Part shown: one piece after another, positions 25,133 to 33,553 of the stretch
Position numbering within the stretch: position 1 is the first letter of the stretch
Layout of the letters: every line of letters starts with the position of its first letter
Assembly (NCBI GenBank): GCA_963742205.1
Contig: CAVUKZ010000009.1
Location: forward strand, 496,001 to 560,000
DNA length: 64,000 nucleotides
Source: WHSW01 sp963742205
GTDB taxonomy: Bacteria > Actinomycetota > Thermoleophilia > Solirubrobacterales > 70-9
Direction: 5' to 3'
Program-made: the position numbers and the translations under genes
Notes under the pieces: generated by a model
The model's input: the letters and a program-made list of their open reading frames with translations, nothing else
The model's database searches: none
Told to the model about the DNA's origin: nothing

Positions 25133-26014
25133 ATGACCACGAAGACCGCAACAGCCAGGGATCCGCGCCGGCGATCGCTGGCCGGGATGCCGGTCACCGA
25201 CCGGCGCCTCGAGCTGGCCGGTGTCTCAACCGCCCTCCTCGATGGCGGCGAGGGCCGGCCAATGGTGCTCCTCCACGGGCCGGCGGGCAACGGCACCCAC
25301 TGGGGCTCGGTGATCTCCGAGCTGATCGAGACCCACCGGATCCTGGCCCCCGACCTCCCCGGACAGGGCGCGTCGAGCGTCCCGGATGGCGAGCTCGACT
25401 CGGACTTGGTCATCGACTGGCTCGGCGAGCTGATCGAGACCACCTGCGCATCCGCACCGGTGCTGGTCGGCTACGCGCTCGGCGGCGCGATCGCCGCGCG
25501 GTTCGCTGCCGAGCGGCCGCGCGAGGTCGCCTCGGTCGTGCTCGTCGATGCGCTCGGGCTCGCGGAGTTCAAGCCACTGCCCGAGTTCGGGGCGGCGCTC
25601 AACGCCTTCCTCGGCGAACCGTCCCCCGCCACCCACGAAGGGCTGTGGCGACACTGCGCGCTCGATCTGGATTCGCTGCGGGGACGGATGGGGGCTCGCT
25701 GGGAGCCCTTCGAGGCGTACAACCTCGACCGCATCACGACCCCGAGCGTGCAGGCGGCGCTCGGTGCCCTGATGCAGGAGTTCGGCTTCCCCGCGATCGA
25801 GGCCGCCGAGCTCGAGCGAATCGTCGTCAGAACCGGGTTGATCTGGGGCCGCCATGACGCCGCCACGCCGCTGGCGGTCGCCGAGGCCGCCAGCGCGCGC
25901 TACGGCTGGCCGCTGCGGGTGATCGACGACTGCGCCGACGACCCGCCCGTCGAGCGCCCCGAGGCGTTCCTCGACGCGCTGTACGCGACGCTGGAGGGAG
26001 GCGAGCCCCGATGA
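25133..26014 (+). CDS. Alpha/beta-hydrolase fold protein lacking the catalytic Ser and His
   Basis: A 293-residue protein with a clear alpha/beta-hydrolase fold: VLLHGPAGNGTHWGSVISEL, PDLPGQGASSVPDGEL and a late Asp in LIWGRHDAATPL. The nucleophile elbow reads LVGYALGGAIAARFA where GHSxGG is expected, so Ser is replaced by Ala. The usual late His-containing turn reads DDCADDPPVERPEAF, with Asp where His is expected. As read it cannot be a classical serine hydrolase. It starts at the ATG at 25133 with AAGGGA upstream and overlaps the FAD oxidase gene by 4 nt. Confidence 0.8.
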   Translation: MTTKTATARDPRRRSLAGMPVTDRRLELAGVSTALLDGGEGRPMVLLHGPAGNGTHWGSVISELIETHRILAPDLPGQGASSVPDGELDSDLVIDWLGELIETTCASAPVLVGYALGGAIAARFAAERPREVASVVLVDALGLAEFKPLPEFGAALNAFLGEPSPATHEGLWRHCALDLDSLRGRMGARWEPFEAYNLDRITTPSVQAALGALMQEFGFPAIEAAELERIVVRTGLIWGRHDAATPLAVAEAASARYGWPLRVIDDCADDPPVERPEAFLDALYATLEGGEPR

Positions 26015-27421
26015 CGGCGACGCCCACCGCCCCCGCCCTGCGGGACCGCATCCGCGGCGCGACCCTGCTGCCGGGGGACCCTGGATTTGCCGAGGCGACA
26101 CAGCTCTGGAACGGAGCGATCCGCAAGTCGCCGGCGATCGTCGCCCAGCCGACGGGCGCCGCGGATGTGGCCGCGGCGGTCGAGTATGCGCACGACCACG
26201 GGCTCGTCCTCTCGGTGCGCGGCGGCGGGCACAGCGTCGCCGGCACGGCGCTCGCGGACGGCGGGATGACGATCGACATGTCGCGACTCCGCGGGATCCA
26301 CGTCGACCCGGTAGCCCGTACGGCCACGGTCCAGCCGGGATGCCTGCTCGGCGACGTCGACCGCGAGACTCAGCTACATGGCCTGGCGACGCCGCTGGGC
26401 TTCTACTCGGAGGTCGGCGTCGCGGGGCTCACCCTTGGCGGCGGCCTCGGGTATCTGACGCGCCGCTTCGGGTGGACCGTGGACAACCTGCTCGAGGTGG
26501 AGGTCGTGACCGCCGACGGCGCCGTGCGCCGGGCAAGCCGCGATGAGAACTCGGACCTGTTCTGGGCTGTGCGCGGCGCCGGCGCCAACTTCGGCGTCGT
26601 GACCTCGTTTCGCGTTCCGGCTGCACGAGGTCGGACCGAGCGTCTACGGCGGGCTGATCGCGTGGCCCTTTGCCCGCGTCGATGAGATTCAGCGCGTCTA
26701 CCGAGCGGTGACGGAGTCGGCGCCGCGCGACCTCGCCGCGTGGATGATCCTCCTGCGCGCGCCGCCCGCCCCCTTCGTCCCGGCGGCGTGGCACGGCGAG
26801 CTCGTCTGCGCGATGAGCGTCTGTTACACCGGCGACCTCGATGCGGTCGACGACGTCCTCGCGCCGATCACGGCGCTCGGCGAGCCGGCCTTCGACCTGC
26901 TGGCCGAACAGCCGTACACCGAGGTGCAGTCGGTGCTCGACGGAAGCGAGCCGAAGGGCGACCACTACTACTGGCGGACGGAGTTCGTGGCCGCGCTCGA
27001 CGACGAGCTCCTCGCGACCGTGCGCGAGCTCGCGGCCGAGTGCCCGATCCCGCGGGCGCAGATCGGGCTCCTGCACCTGGGCGGGGCGCTCAACGAGCGC
27101 GCCGCCGACGACGGCGCCGTCGGCAACCGCGACGCGCAGTACGCCTGTGGCGTGATCGGCGCCTGGGACCCCGACGAGCCCGACGAGGACGCGTTTCGAG
27201 ACTGGGTCCGCGACGCCGGCGAGCGCTGCCGGCGGTTCTCCACGGGCAACTACATCAACTTCCAAAGCGCCGACGAGGGCGAGGGTCGGATCCGCGAGTC
27301 CTACGGCGCCAATTTCGGACGCCTCGCGGCGCTCAAGGCGCGCTACGACCCGGAGAACCGCTTCCGGTCGAACCGCAACATCGCTCCCGCGGCAGGAGAG
27401 GGGCCTGGGGCGTCCAAGTAA
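26011..27421 (+). CDS. FAD-linked oxidase, berberine-bridge-enzyme-like (frame shift as read)
   Basis: N-terminal FAD-binding_4 domain with VRGGGHSVAGTALADGG, where the His is the usual flavin-attachment site, and AGLTLGGGLGYLTRRFGWTV. The C-terminal BBE domain has INFQSADEGEGRIRESYG and RYDPENRFRSNRNIAP. Near 26613 one extra base separates the two parts (SFR to FRLHEVGPSVYGGLIAWP); removing it yields 469 aa. Such oxidases act on sugars, alkaloid-like or aromatic substrates. Translationally coupled to the triad-less hydrolase and downstream of a LuxR regulator. Confidence 0.8.
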
Positions 27422-27426
27422 CGCAT

Positions 27427-27573
27427 GTGTCAATCGGAGAGCGAGTCTTCATCGCCGTTGGCGTTGCCCTCCTGCTGGCGGCGCTCGCCCTGATCGTCGC
27501 GATGCTGATCGACGTCAGCGGCGGCGCGGACGGCGGCTCGCGACCGGTGACGAACGTCACGCTCGGTCAGTGA
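27427..27573 (+). CDS. Small single-pass membrane protein
   Basis: A 48-residue reading frame from a GTG 5 nt after the oxidase stop: VSIGERVFIAVGVALLLAAL and on through one hydrophobic segment, then a polar tail ending NVTLGQ. Could be a small membrane protein co-expressed with the oxidase. No family recognised; the evidence is composition and position only. Confidence 0.4.
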   Translation: MSIGERVFIAVGVALLLAALALIVAMLIDVSGGADGGSRPVTNVTLGQ

Positions 27574-27639
27574 CGGCGCCCACACCCGTGGCGCCCGCGC
27601 GCTGAGAACCTGTTCCTACACCACGTAAGGAGCACTCAG

Positions 27640-27765
27640 ATGCGTTCGTTCGTCCAACTGATTACCGCCCAGAACCAGGAACACGCCGGCCATCGACCCC
27701 CCGTCCGGGCCTCCTCGAAGCGCCCGCACGCCGCCCGCGGCTTCCTCGGTCTCCGGCGCACCTGA
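27640..27765 (+). CDS. Possible 41-residue small protein
   Basis: ATG at 27640 preceded at 7 nt by GTAAGGAG, one of the better ribosome sites in the window. The product starts MRSFVQLITAQNQEHAGH and is basic at the C-terminus (RGFLGLRRT). Its stop is followed 10 nt later by a large hairpin. No homologue is recognised. It lies in the 369-nt gap before convergent dapF; the remainder of that gap shows nothing else. Confidence 0.35.
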   Translation: MRSFVQLITAQNQEHAGHRPPVRASSKRPHAARGFLGLRRT

Positions 27766-27775
27766 GCCCTTCGCC

Positions 27776-27818
27776 GAAGCGCACGTTTGCCGCCCACCGG
27801 GCGGTGAATGTGCGCTTC
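27776..27818. terminator. Two-tier stem-loop between convergent genes
   Basis: Outer arms GAAGCGCAC (27776–27784) and GTGCGCTTC (27810–27818), and inner arms CCGCCC (27790–27795) and GGGCGG (27799–27804) with an ACC loop. It sits between the small ORF and convergent dapF and probably acts as a terminator. There is no U-tract on either strand. Confidence 0.5.
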
Positions 27819-27942
27819 GATCTGCGCAGAACGTCACGCAACGCGCCCTCCCTCCCGCGCTCCGGCGCCGAGTCGTCGTTTTTGCACCGTATGCGGCCCT
27901 CAGCGACGAGTCGGCGAAATGGGGGTGCGGCGGGAGCGCGCG

Positions 27943-28779
27943 CTAGCCGAGCCGCTCGATCAACCCGCGGTCGAGCTCGCCGGCGTACACGCGCGAGGCG
28001 GTGCCGGTCAGCGTCAGGTCGAGTTGGTCGGTGAGCTCGACCTCGAGCCGGCCCCCGTCGAGCTCGACGGTGAGGGGCGACGGAGCGCCGGCGAGGAAGG
28101 CGGCCACCGCCGCGCCGCTCGCCCCGGTGCCGGAGGCGAGCGTCTCCCCCACACCGCGCTCGAAGATCCGGGCCCGGACCACGGAGCCGTCCACGCGGAT
28201 GAACGACACGTTCGTGCGATTGGGGAACAGGTCCGTGTTCGACTCGATCGCCGGCCCGATCGCGCCCAGGTCGAGGTCCTCGAGCTCGTCACCGACCTCG
28301 ATCACGCATTGGGGGTTGCCGACGTTCACGTGCCGAAAGCTCCAGTCCCGGCCGGCGGACGTGACCGTCCCGGTGCCGTCCTCGGGCCCTGACGGGTAGT
28401 CGGCCGAGGTCACCGACGCCCGCCCGAGCGCCATCGAGACCTCGTTGGGACCGGTGATCGTCGGCGTGACCTCACCGGCGCGCGTGATGATCGTGAACTC
28501 GTCCTCCTCCGTCCAGCCGGCCGCGCGCAGGTAGAGGACCGCCTCGCGGGCGCCGTTGCCCGACAGCTCCGCCTCGGACCCGTCGGGGTTGAAGATCCGC
28601 AACTCGGCGACGTGGCGCTCGTCGGTGGCCGCCGAGAGCAGCAGGATGCCGTCGGAGCCGATCCCGAAATGCGGCTCGCAGAGCCGGCGCACGCGCTCGG
28701 GCGTGAGCTCCCAGGGAAGCGCGTCGCGCTCGACGATCACGTAGTCGTTGCCCAGCGCCTGCCACTTCTCAAACCGCAT
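27943..28779 (-). CDS. dapF: Diaminopimelate epimerase-like protein with Ser at both catalytic Cys positions
   Basis: A 278-residue protein with full DapF layout: MRFEKWQALGNDYVIVER at the start, SDGILLL, FNPDGSEAELSGNGAREAVL, and ERGVGETLASGTGASGAAVA. In DapF the two acid/base cysteines lie in CGNG and ACGTG. Both are Ser here, coded TCG and TCC. Racemisation of LL- to meso-DAP by the classical two-thiol mechanism is thus doubtful, although a lineage variant is possible. The ATG at 28779 is 11 nt downstream of the miaA stop, in an apparent miaB–miaA–dapF operon. Confidence 0.8.
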   Translation of the reverse strand: MRFEKWQALGNDYVIVERDALPWELTPERVRRLCEPHFGIGSDGILLLSAATDERHVAELRIFNPDGSEAELSGNGAREAVLYLRAAGWTEEDEFTIITRAGEVTPTITGPNEVSMALGRASVTSADYPSGPEDGTGTVTSAGRDWSFRHVNVGNPQCVIEVGDELEDLDLGAIGPAIESNTDLFPNRTNVSFIRVDGSVVRARIFERGVGETLASGTGASGAAVAAFLAGAPSPLTVELDGGRLEVELTDQLDLTLTGTASRVYAGELDRGLIERLG

Positions 28780-28790
28780 GCGAGCGCAGG

Positions 28791-29687
28791 CTATTGGCCG
28801 TCGGCGTCGAGCAACGCGACGATCTCCGCGGCGACGTCGGCGTCGTCGCGCCCGCCGCGGTCGATCTGGGTGACGTCCTCCATCCGCCGCATCCAGGTCA
28901 GCTGGCGGCGGGCGTAGCGCCACTGCGCGCGCTTCATCGCGTCCGTGTCGCCGCTCAGCAGTTCCTCGAAGCCGATCGCCGCCCGGGCCGTGCGCGATGC
29001 CCCGGCCGCCTGGGCGCTGCGAACCTCCTCCTCGGCGCCCAGCCGCAGCATCGCGTCGACCCGCGCCTCGATGCGCGTGCGCAGCAGGTTGCGGTCCACG
29101 GTCAGCCCAACGAGGGTCGTCGGGACCCGAAGGTCCTTGCTCCAGAGGCCGTCCCCGGTCGCCGGCGCGGCGATTCCCAGCCTGCCGAGCTCGGTCAGCC
29201 GGGCGATCCGCTTGCGGTCGTTCGGGTGCACGCCCGAGGCGAGCTCCGGCGAGAGCTCGGCGTGCAGGGCCGCAGGTCCGCGCGCGGCCAGGTCCGCCTC
29301 GACCGCGGCGCGCACCTCCGAGGGCACCGGCGGGCGCAGGTCGAGCTCGGCGAGCGCGGCCCGCATGTAGAGGCCGGTGCCGCCGACCACGATCGGGCGC
29401 CGGGCCTCCGCGATCAGCTGGTCGATCTCGGAGTGCGCAAGGTGCGCGAAGCGGCCGGCCGAGAACTCGCCGTCGATCGGGACGAAGCCGACCAGGCGAT
29501 GCTCGAGCCGGCTCCGCTCGACGCTGTCCGGGGCGCCGCTCAGCACATCGAGACCCTCGTAGACCTGGATCGCGTCGCAGCTGACCGCGACCGGGTCCTC
29601 GCCGCGCTCGCGCAGGAGGGCGGCGACCGCAATCGCGACGCCGGTCTTGCCGACCGCGGTCGGCCCGAAGATGGCCAGGACTCGCAT
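28791..29687 (-). CDS. miaA: tRNA dimethylallyltransferase
   Basis: A 298-residue IPP transferase with the P-loop IFGPTAVGKTGVAIAVA, SCDAIQVYEGLDVLSGAP (the usual SADSxQVYrgmdIGTAKP region), PIVVGGTGLYMRAAL, and the ARRQLTWMRRM segment. It adds dimethylallyl to A37 of tRNAs reading UNN codons, after which MiaB adds methylthio. The gene order miaB–miaA is common in actinobacteria. Start at the ATG at 29687, 11 nt from the miaB stop. Confidence 0.95.
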   Translation of the reverse strand: MRVLAIFGPTAVGKTGVAIAVAALLRERGEDPVAVSCDAIQVYEGLDVLSGAPDSVERSRLEHRLVGFVPIDGEFSAGRFAHLAHSEIDQLIAEARRPIVVGGTGLYMRAALAELDLRPPVPSEVRAAVEADLAARGPAALHAELSPELASGVHPNDRKRIARLTELGRLGIAAPATGDGLWSKDLRVPTTLVGLTVDRNLLRTRIEARVDAMLRLGAEEEVRSAQAAGASRTARAAIGFEELLSGDTDAMKRAQWRYARRQLTWMRRMEDVTQIDRGGRDDADVAAEIVALLDADGQ

Positions 29688-29698
29688 CCCGGCCGGTC

Positions 29699-31022
29699 TC
29701 AGCCGGCGCGGCTGAGGAGGCGCTCGTGCCCCGAGAGCGTCTGGGAGGTCGCGGCCTCGATCTCGACCTCGACCAGCTCGCCGGGGCCGGCGGTGCCGTC
29801 GAAGTTGACCGTCTTGTTGTGGCGGCTGCGGCCGCGGATTCGCGCGGCGTCGGTGCGGCTGCGGCCCTCGGCGAGCACCTCGACGGTGCGCCCCACAAAG
29901 CGCTGGGCGCGCTCTCGCGCTCGGCGCTGGACCGCCTCGACGAGGCGCTCCATCCGCGCGCGCTTGACGTCGTCGGCCACCTGCCCGGGCATCGTCGCCG
30001 CCTCCGTTTCCCGGCGCGGGGAGTAGATGAACGTGAAGGCGCCGTCATAGCCCACGTGCTCGACCACCTCGAGCGTGCGCTCGAAGTCGGCCTCCGTCTC
30101 GCCGGGGAAGCCGACGATGATGTCGGTGGTCAGGGCGCAGTCCGGCACGTGCTCGCGGATCAGCGCCACGCGGTCGAGGTAGCGCTCGCGGGTGTAGGTG
30201 CGCCGCATCGCCTTGAGGATCGGCGTCGAGCCGGACTGCAGCGGCAGGTGGATGTGCTCGCACAGCGCCGGGCAGCTCGGCGTGAGCGCGGATCACGTCC
30301 TCACGCATGTCCTTGGGGTGCGGGCTCGTGTACCGGATCCGCTCGATCCCGGCGATCCCGTCGAGCATCGCGAGCAGCTCGGCGAAGGTGGTGCGCTGCG
30401 GCCGCAGGTCGCGCCCGTAGCTGTTGACGTTCTGGCCCAGCAGGGTGACCTCGCGGACGCCGTCGGCCGCCAGCCCCTCGAGCTCGGTGACGAGCTCGGC
30501 CGGCGTGCGGCTCTGCTCGCGCCCGCGCGTGGACGGCACGATGCAGTACGAGCAGCGGCAGTTGCAGCCCTGGGAGATCTGCATCCAGGCCTGGAACTCG
30601 CGCTCGCGCTTCATCGGCAGATGGCCGGAGAAGTCCTCGAAGTCGAAGTAGCCCTGCGCGGTGATCGAGTCGGAGTTCAGGAACTCGGCCAGCCGCGCGA
30701 TCTGGCCCGGGCCGAAAGCCACGTCGACGAACGGGAAGCGCTCGAAGACCTCGTCCTTGACCGACTGCGCCCAGCAACCGCCGACGCCGACCACGCGCTC
30801 GGGGTCCTCGGACTTCAGCCGCTTCGCGTGGCCGAGGTGGGCGAGGAAGCGGCTGTCGGCCGCCTCACGGATCGAGCAGGTGTTGAAGAGGATCAGGTCG
30901 GCCTCGTCGCGCTCGGGCGCGGCGGAGTAGCCGAGCGACTCGAGCATGCCCTTCATGCGCTCGGAGTCGTGCTCGTTCATCTGACAGCCGAACGTCGTCA
31001 CGTGATACCGCTTGCCGCTCAC
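29699..31022 (-). CDS. miaB: tRNA-2-methylthio-N6-dimethylallyladenosine synthase (frame shift as read)
   Basis: Radical-SAM methylthiotransferase. The N-terminal UPF0004 domain has TFGCQMNEHDSERM. The radical-SAM cluster is in SQGCNCRCSYCIVPSTRG (CxxxCxxC intact), followed by LLGQNVNSYG. The C-terminal TRAM domain ends SGHERLLSRAG. Near 30268 one extra base breaks the frame; removal joins AHAELP to ALCEHIHLPLQSGSTPIL and gives 440 aa, normal length. GTG start at 31022, with TAAGAT 8 nt upstream. Clean rejoining indicates an assembly indel. Confidence 0.9.
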
Positions 31023-31030
31023 ACTGGCGA

Positions 31031-31036
31031 ATCTTA
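31031..31036 (-). promoter_or_regulatory. -10-like element of the miaB–miaA–dapF operon
   Basis: TAAGAT on the minus strand, 8 nt before the GTG at 31022, without a ribosome site. The divergent hydratase gene at 31046 has TTAGGAG instead. Confidence 0.4.
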
Positions 31037-31045
31037 GGAGCAGAG

Positions 31046-31849
31046 ATGGACTACGAGCAGATCACCTACGCGGTCGACGAGCACGTGGCCGTGCTCACCT
31101 ACGACCGGCCCGAGCAGCGCAACGCCGTCTCGCGCCGGATGAACGCCGAGCTCCACGATGCCTGGCGCCGCTTCCGCGACGACGACGAGGCCTTCGTGCT
31201 CGTGATCACGGGCGCCGGCGACGCCTTCTGCGCCGGCTGGGACCTTCAGGACGCCGCCGACTGGCCGCGCCCGGAGTGGGACGAGTTCCGCACCCACGTC
31301 TACGACTCCGCCGGCGACTGCGGCTATACGCGGCGGGTGGACGTCTTCAAGCCCGTGATCGCGGCTGTCAACGGCTGGGCCGTGGCTGCGGGGCTCGAGA
31401 ACGCGCTCCTGGCCGACATCCGGATCGTCGCCCGCAACGCCGTCTTCGGAGCGCTCGAGCGGCGCTGGAACATCGTCGCCGGCGACGGCATGACCGTCCG
31501 CCTGCCGCTCGTGGTCGGCTATGCCAAGGCGATGGAGCTGATCATCACGGGCCGGCCCGTGGACGCCGACGAAGCGCTGGCGATCGGGCTCGCGAACGAG
31601 GTCGTCGACGAGGGCCAGGCCCTGCCGCGGGCGCTGGAGCTCGCGCGCGAGATCGCCGCCCTGCCCCAGGGCGCGATCCGCACCGACAAGGAGACGATGG
31701 TCCGCAACGTGGGCCGCACCTACGAGGAGCGGCTGCGCAACGAGGTCGAGGCCGCGCTGTCGATGTTCTGGCGCCGCGACTCACACGCGATCGGCGCGTC
31801 GGCGTTCAAGCGCGGCGAGACGCCCGAGTGGCCGCACCACGGGCTGTAG
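31046..31849 (+). CDS. Enoyl-CoA hydratase/isomerase family protein
   Basis: A 267-residue crotonase-fold protein: LTYDRPEQRNAVSRRM, the oxyanion segment ITGAGDAFCAGWDLQDAAD, PVIAAVNGWAVAAGLENALL, and GLANEVVDEGQALPRALELA. Glu in the AGLEN turn corresponds to one catalytic position, but the second acid typical of hydratases is not clear at FGALERRWN, so other crotonase reactions are possible. The ATG follows TTAGGAGCAGAG. Divergent from miaB. Confidence 0.85.
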   Translation: MDYEQITYAVDEHVAVLTYDRPEQRNAVSRRMNAELHDAWRRFRDDDEAFVLVITGAGDAFCAGWDLQDAADWPRPEWDEFRTHVYDSAGDCGYTRRVDVFKPVIAAVNGWAVAAGLENALLADIRIVARNAVFGALERRWNIVAGDGMTVRLPLVVGYAKAMELIITGRPVDADEALAIGLANEVVDEGQALPRALELAREIAALPQGAIRTDKETMVRNVGRTYEERLRNEVEAALSMFWRRDSHAIGASAFKRGETPEWPHHGL

Positions 31850-31861
31850 CGAGACCTGGGC

Positions 31862-32843
31862 CTAGGGTCGCGCACCCCAGGACGGATCGATGCCGCGCAG
31901 GGTGTCGCGGGTGATCCGCTTGCGCACCGCGCCGCCGATCGTCCGCCGTGCCAGGTGGATCGTCGTGTGCCGGCCGGCGACCACGTAGACGATCTGGTTG
32001 CCCGAGGGGCTGTACTTGGGCCCGAACGTGTAGCGCGAGCGCGGGTGGTTGAGCCGGCGCATGTTGGTGCCCTCGGGGCTGATCGTGTACAGGCTCGAGT
32101 GCGTCTGCCCCTCCCAGGCGGAGTTGAAGACGATCCGCCGCCCGTCCGGCGAGTAGTCGGGGTTGCCGGCGTTCAGCCGCCAGGGAGTGATGCGGTGCGT
32201 GTCGAGCGAGTTCAGGTCGACGGTGAAGATCGCCGACGCCTGGCTCGGGCTGTTGAGGTCTGCGAACGTGCCTGCAAGCTGGCTTCCGTCGGGCGACCAG
32301 GACCAGCCTCCGGCCTCGAAGTCGCGTCGCTTGCCGTTGCCGGCGTCATGGATCAGCGTCCGCAGATGCGTCCCGTTGCGGTTGACGATCATGAGGTCGA
32401 TGTGGTCGGCGTTGTCCTTGACGATCGGCCCGAAGGCGCGGCTGAAGACGAGCTGGCGCCCGTCGGGCGACCAGGCGGGCTCGCCGTCGCCCAGGCAGCG
32501 GCCGGTGCAGCCGTGGGTGATGGCGTGGGCGTTGGCGCCGCCGCTTCGCATCGTGATCACCTTGTCGGGGACGCGCCGCGAACCGACCAGCGTGAACGCG
32601 ATCCGGCCGCCGCGCGGCGAGACGTCCGGCGCAGCCGTCTCGCGCTTGTAGTCGGTGAGCACGCGAGCGTGGCGGCCGCGCGCGGTCACGCTGGTGATCT
32701 GCGACGGACTGCGTGCTGGTGAAGTGCTCGAAGACGATGCGCCCGTTGCGACCGGCGAACGCGGCCCGGGCAGGGGTGGCGGCCATCGCACCTCCTGCCG
32801 CGAGCGCGAGCGTGAGCGGGACAAGCAGCCGTTGCGGCTTCAT
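31862..32843 (-). CDS. Secreted TolB/PD40-type beta-propeller protein (frame shift as read)
   Basis: Signal peptide at the N-terminus (MKPQRLLVPLTLALAAGG, cleavage near ARA), then repeated PD40/WD40-like blades with motifs such as EPAWSPDGRQLVFSRA, GWSWSPDGSQLAG, NPDYSPDGRRIVFNSAW and PKYSPSGNQIVYV. Near 32707 one extra base separates the signal peptide from the blades; removal gives 326 aa. Probably an extracytoplasmic binding or scaffold protein. It is not in a tol-pal context. Confidence 0.75.
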
Positions 32844-32915
32844 CTGGGTCCTCCCTCTGAGCGTGCGCCACCGACCCTCCCACCGGAGGGGGCAAAGTCA
32901 AGGACGGGAAAACGG

Positions 32916-33537
32916 CTAGTTGCCGCCGCCGGTGCTCTGGACCAGATAGGCGACGAGCGAATCGATCTGCTCGGGCGGCAGATCGCCGAACGTCGTCGGC
33001 ATCACGTCGGGCGGATAACCCTTGGCGATCGTCTTGTTGGGATCGGTGATCGACGTCTTGATGAACTCGGGCGACTCGCCCTTCAGCGCGCCGTCGAGGT
33101 CGGGCCCTGTCGTGCCCGTCGAACCCGCGGCGGCGAGCGTGTGGCAGCCGGAGCAGCCCTGGCTCTCGAACAGCTGCGCACCCTCCTCGGGGTCGCCGGC
33201 GGCCGCGGCTGCGGTGGTGGTCGTCGAGGACTCGGTGGTGGACGTCTCCGTCGCGGCCCCGCTGCCCACTTCCTCGTCGGCCTCGGCGGTGTTGCCCGCC
33301 TGCTCGTTGGCCGCCGCGTCCGCGGCGAGCTCGGCCTCGCGGTGATGCTTTTCGTCCGCGGCGTTGCGCCAGGCGAACACCATCGTCGCGCCGACGAGCG
33401 CCGCGATCGCCACCATGCCCCCGATCAAAAGCGCCGCGCGAGGTCGGGAACTTGTCGAACCGCAGGCCGACGAAGGAGACCACCAGCGCGACCACCACGA
33501 GGGCGATCCCGAGGACGTAGAAGACCGTGTCGTTCAT
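32916..33537 (-). CDS. Membrane-anchored c-type cytochrome (frame shift as read)
   Basis: Two N-terminal membrane helices (from MNDTVFYVLGIALVVVALVV and ALLIGGMVAIAALVGATMVF) and a long Ala/Thr/Glu-rich linker lead to a class I cytochrome c domain with heme site CSGCH and a Met ligand in PPDVMPTTFGDL. One extra base near 33436, between the two helices, must be removed; the joined protein is 206 aa. The domain matches small one-heme electron carriers used with terminal oxidases. No oxidase genes are nearby. Confidence 0.78.
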
Positions 33538-33553
33538 GCGCGCGGGATCCTAG

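Noticed and set aside
28780..30048. A long open frame continuing upstream of dapF in the dapF frame (would make a 701-residue protein)
   Set aside because: This part is out of frame with miaA, which is clearly real, and its composition is Arg/Pro/Ala shadow. The DapF homology starts at the ATG at 28779.
30541..30600. MiaB radical-SAM cluster looks odd (GCNCRCSYC)
   Set aside because: Counting residues, the CxxxCxxC spacing is intact; the additional Cys is just a variable position.
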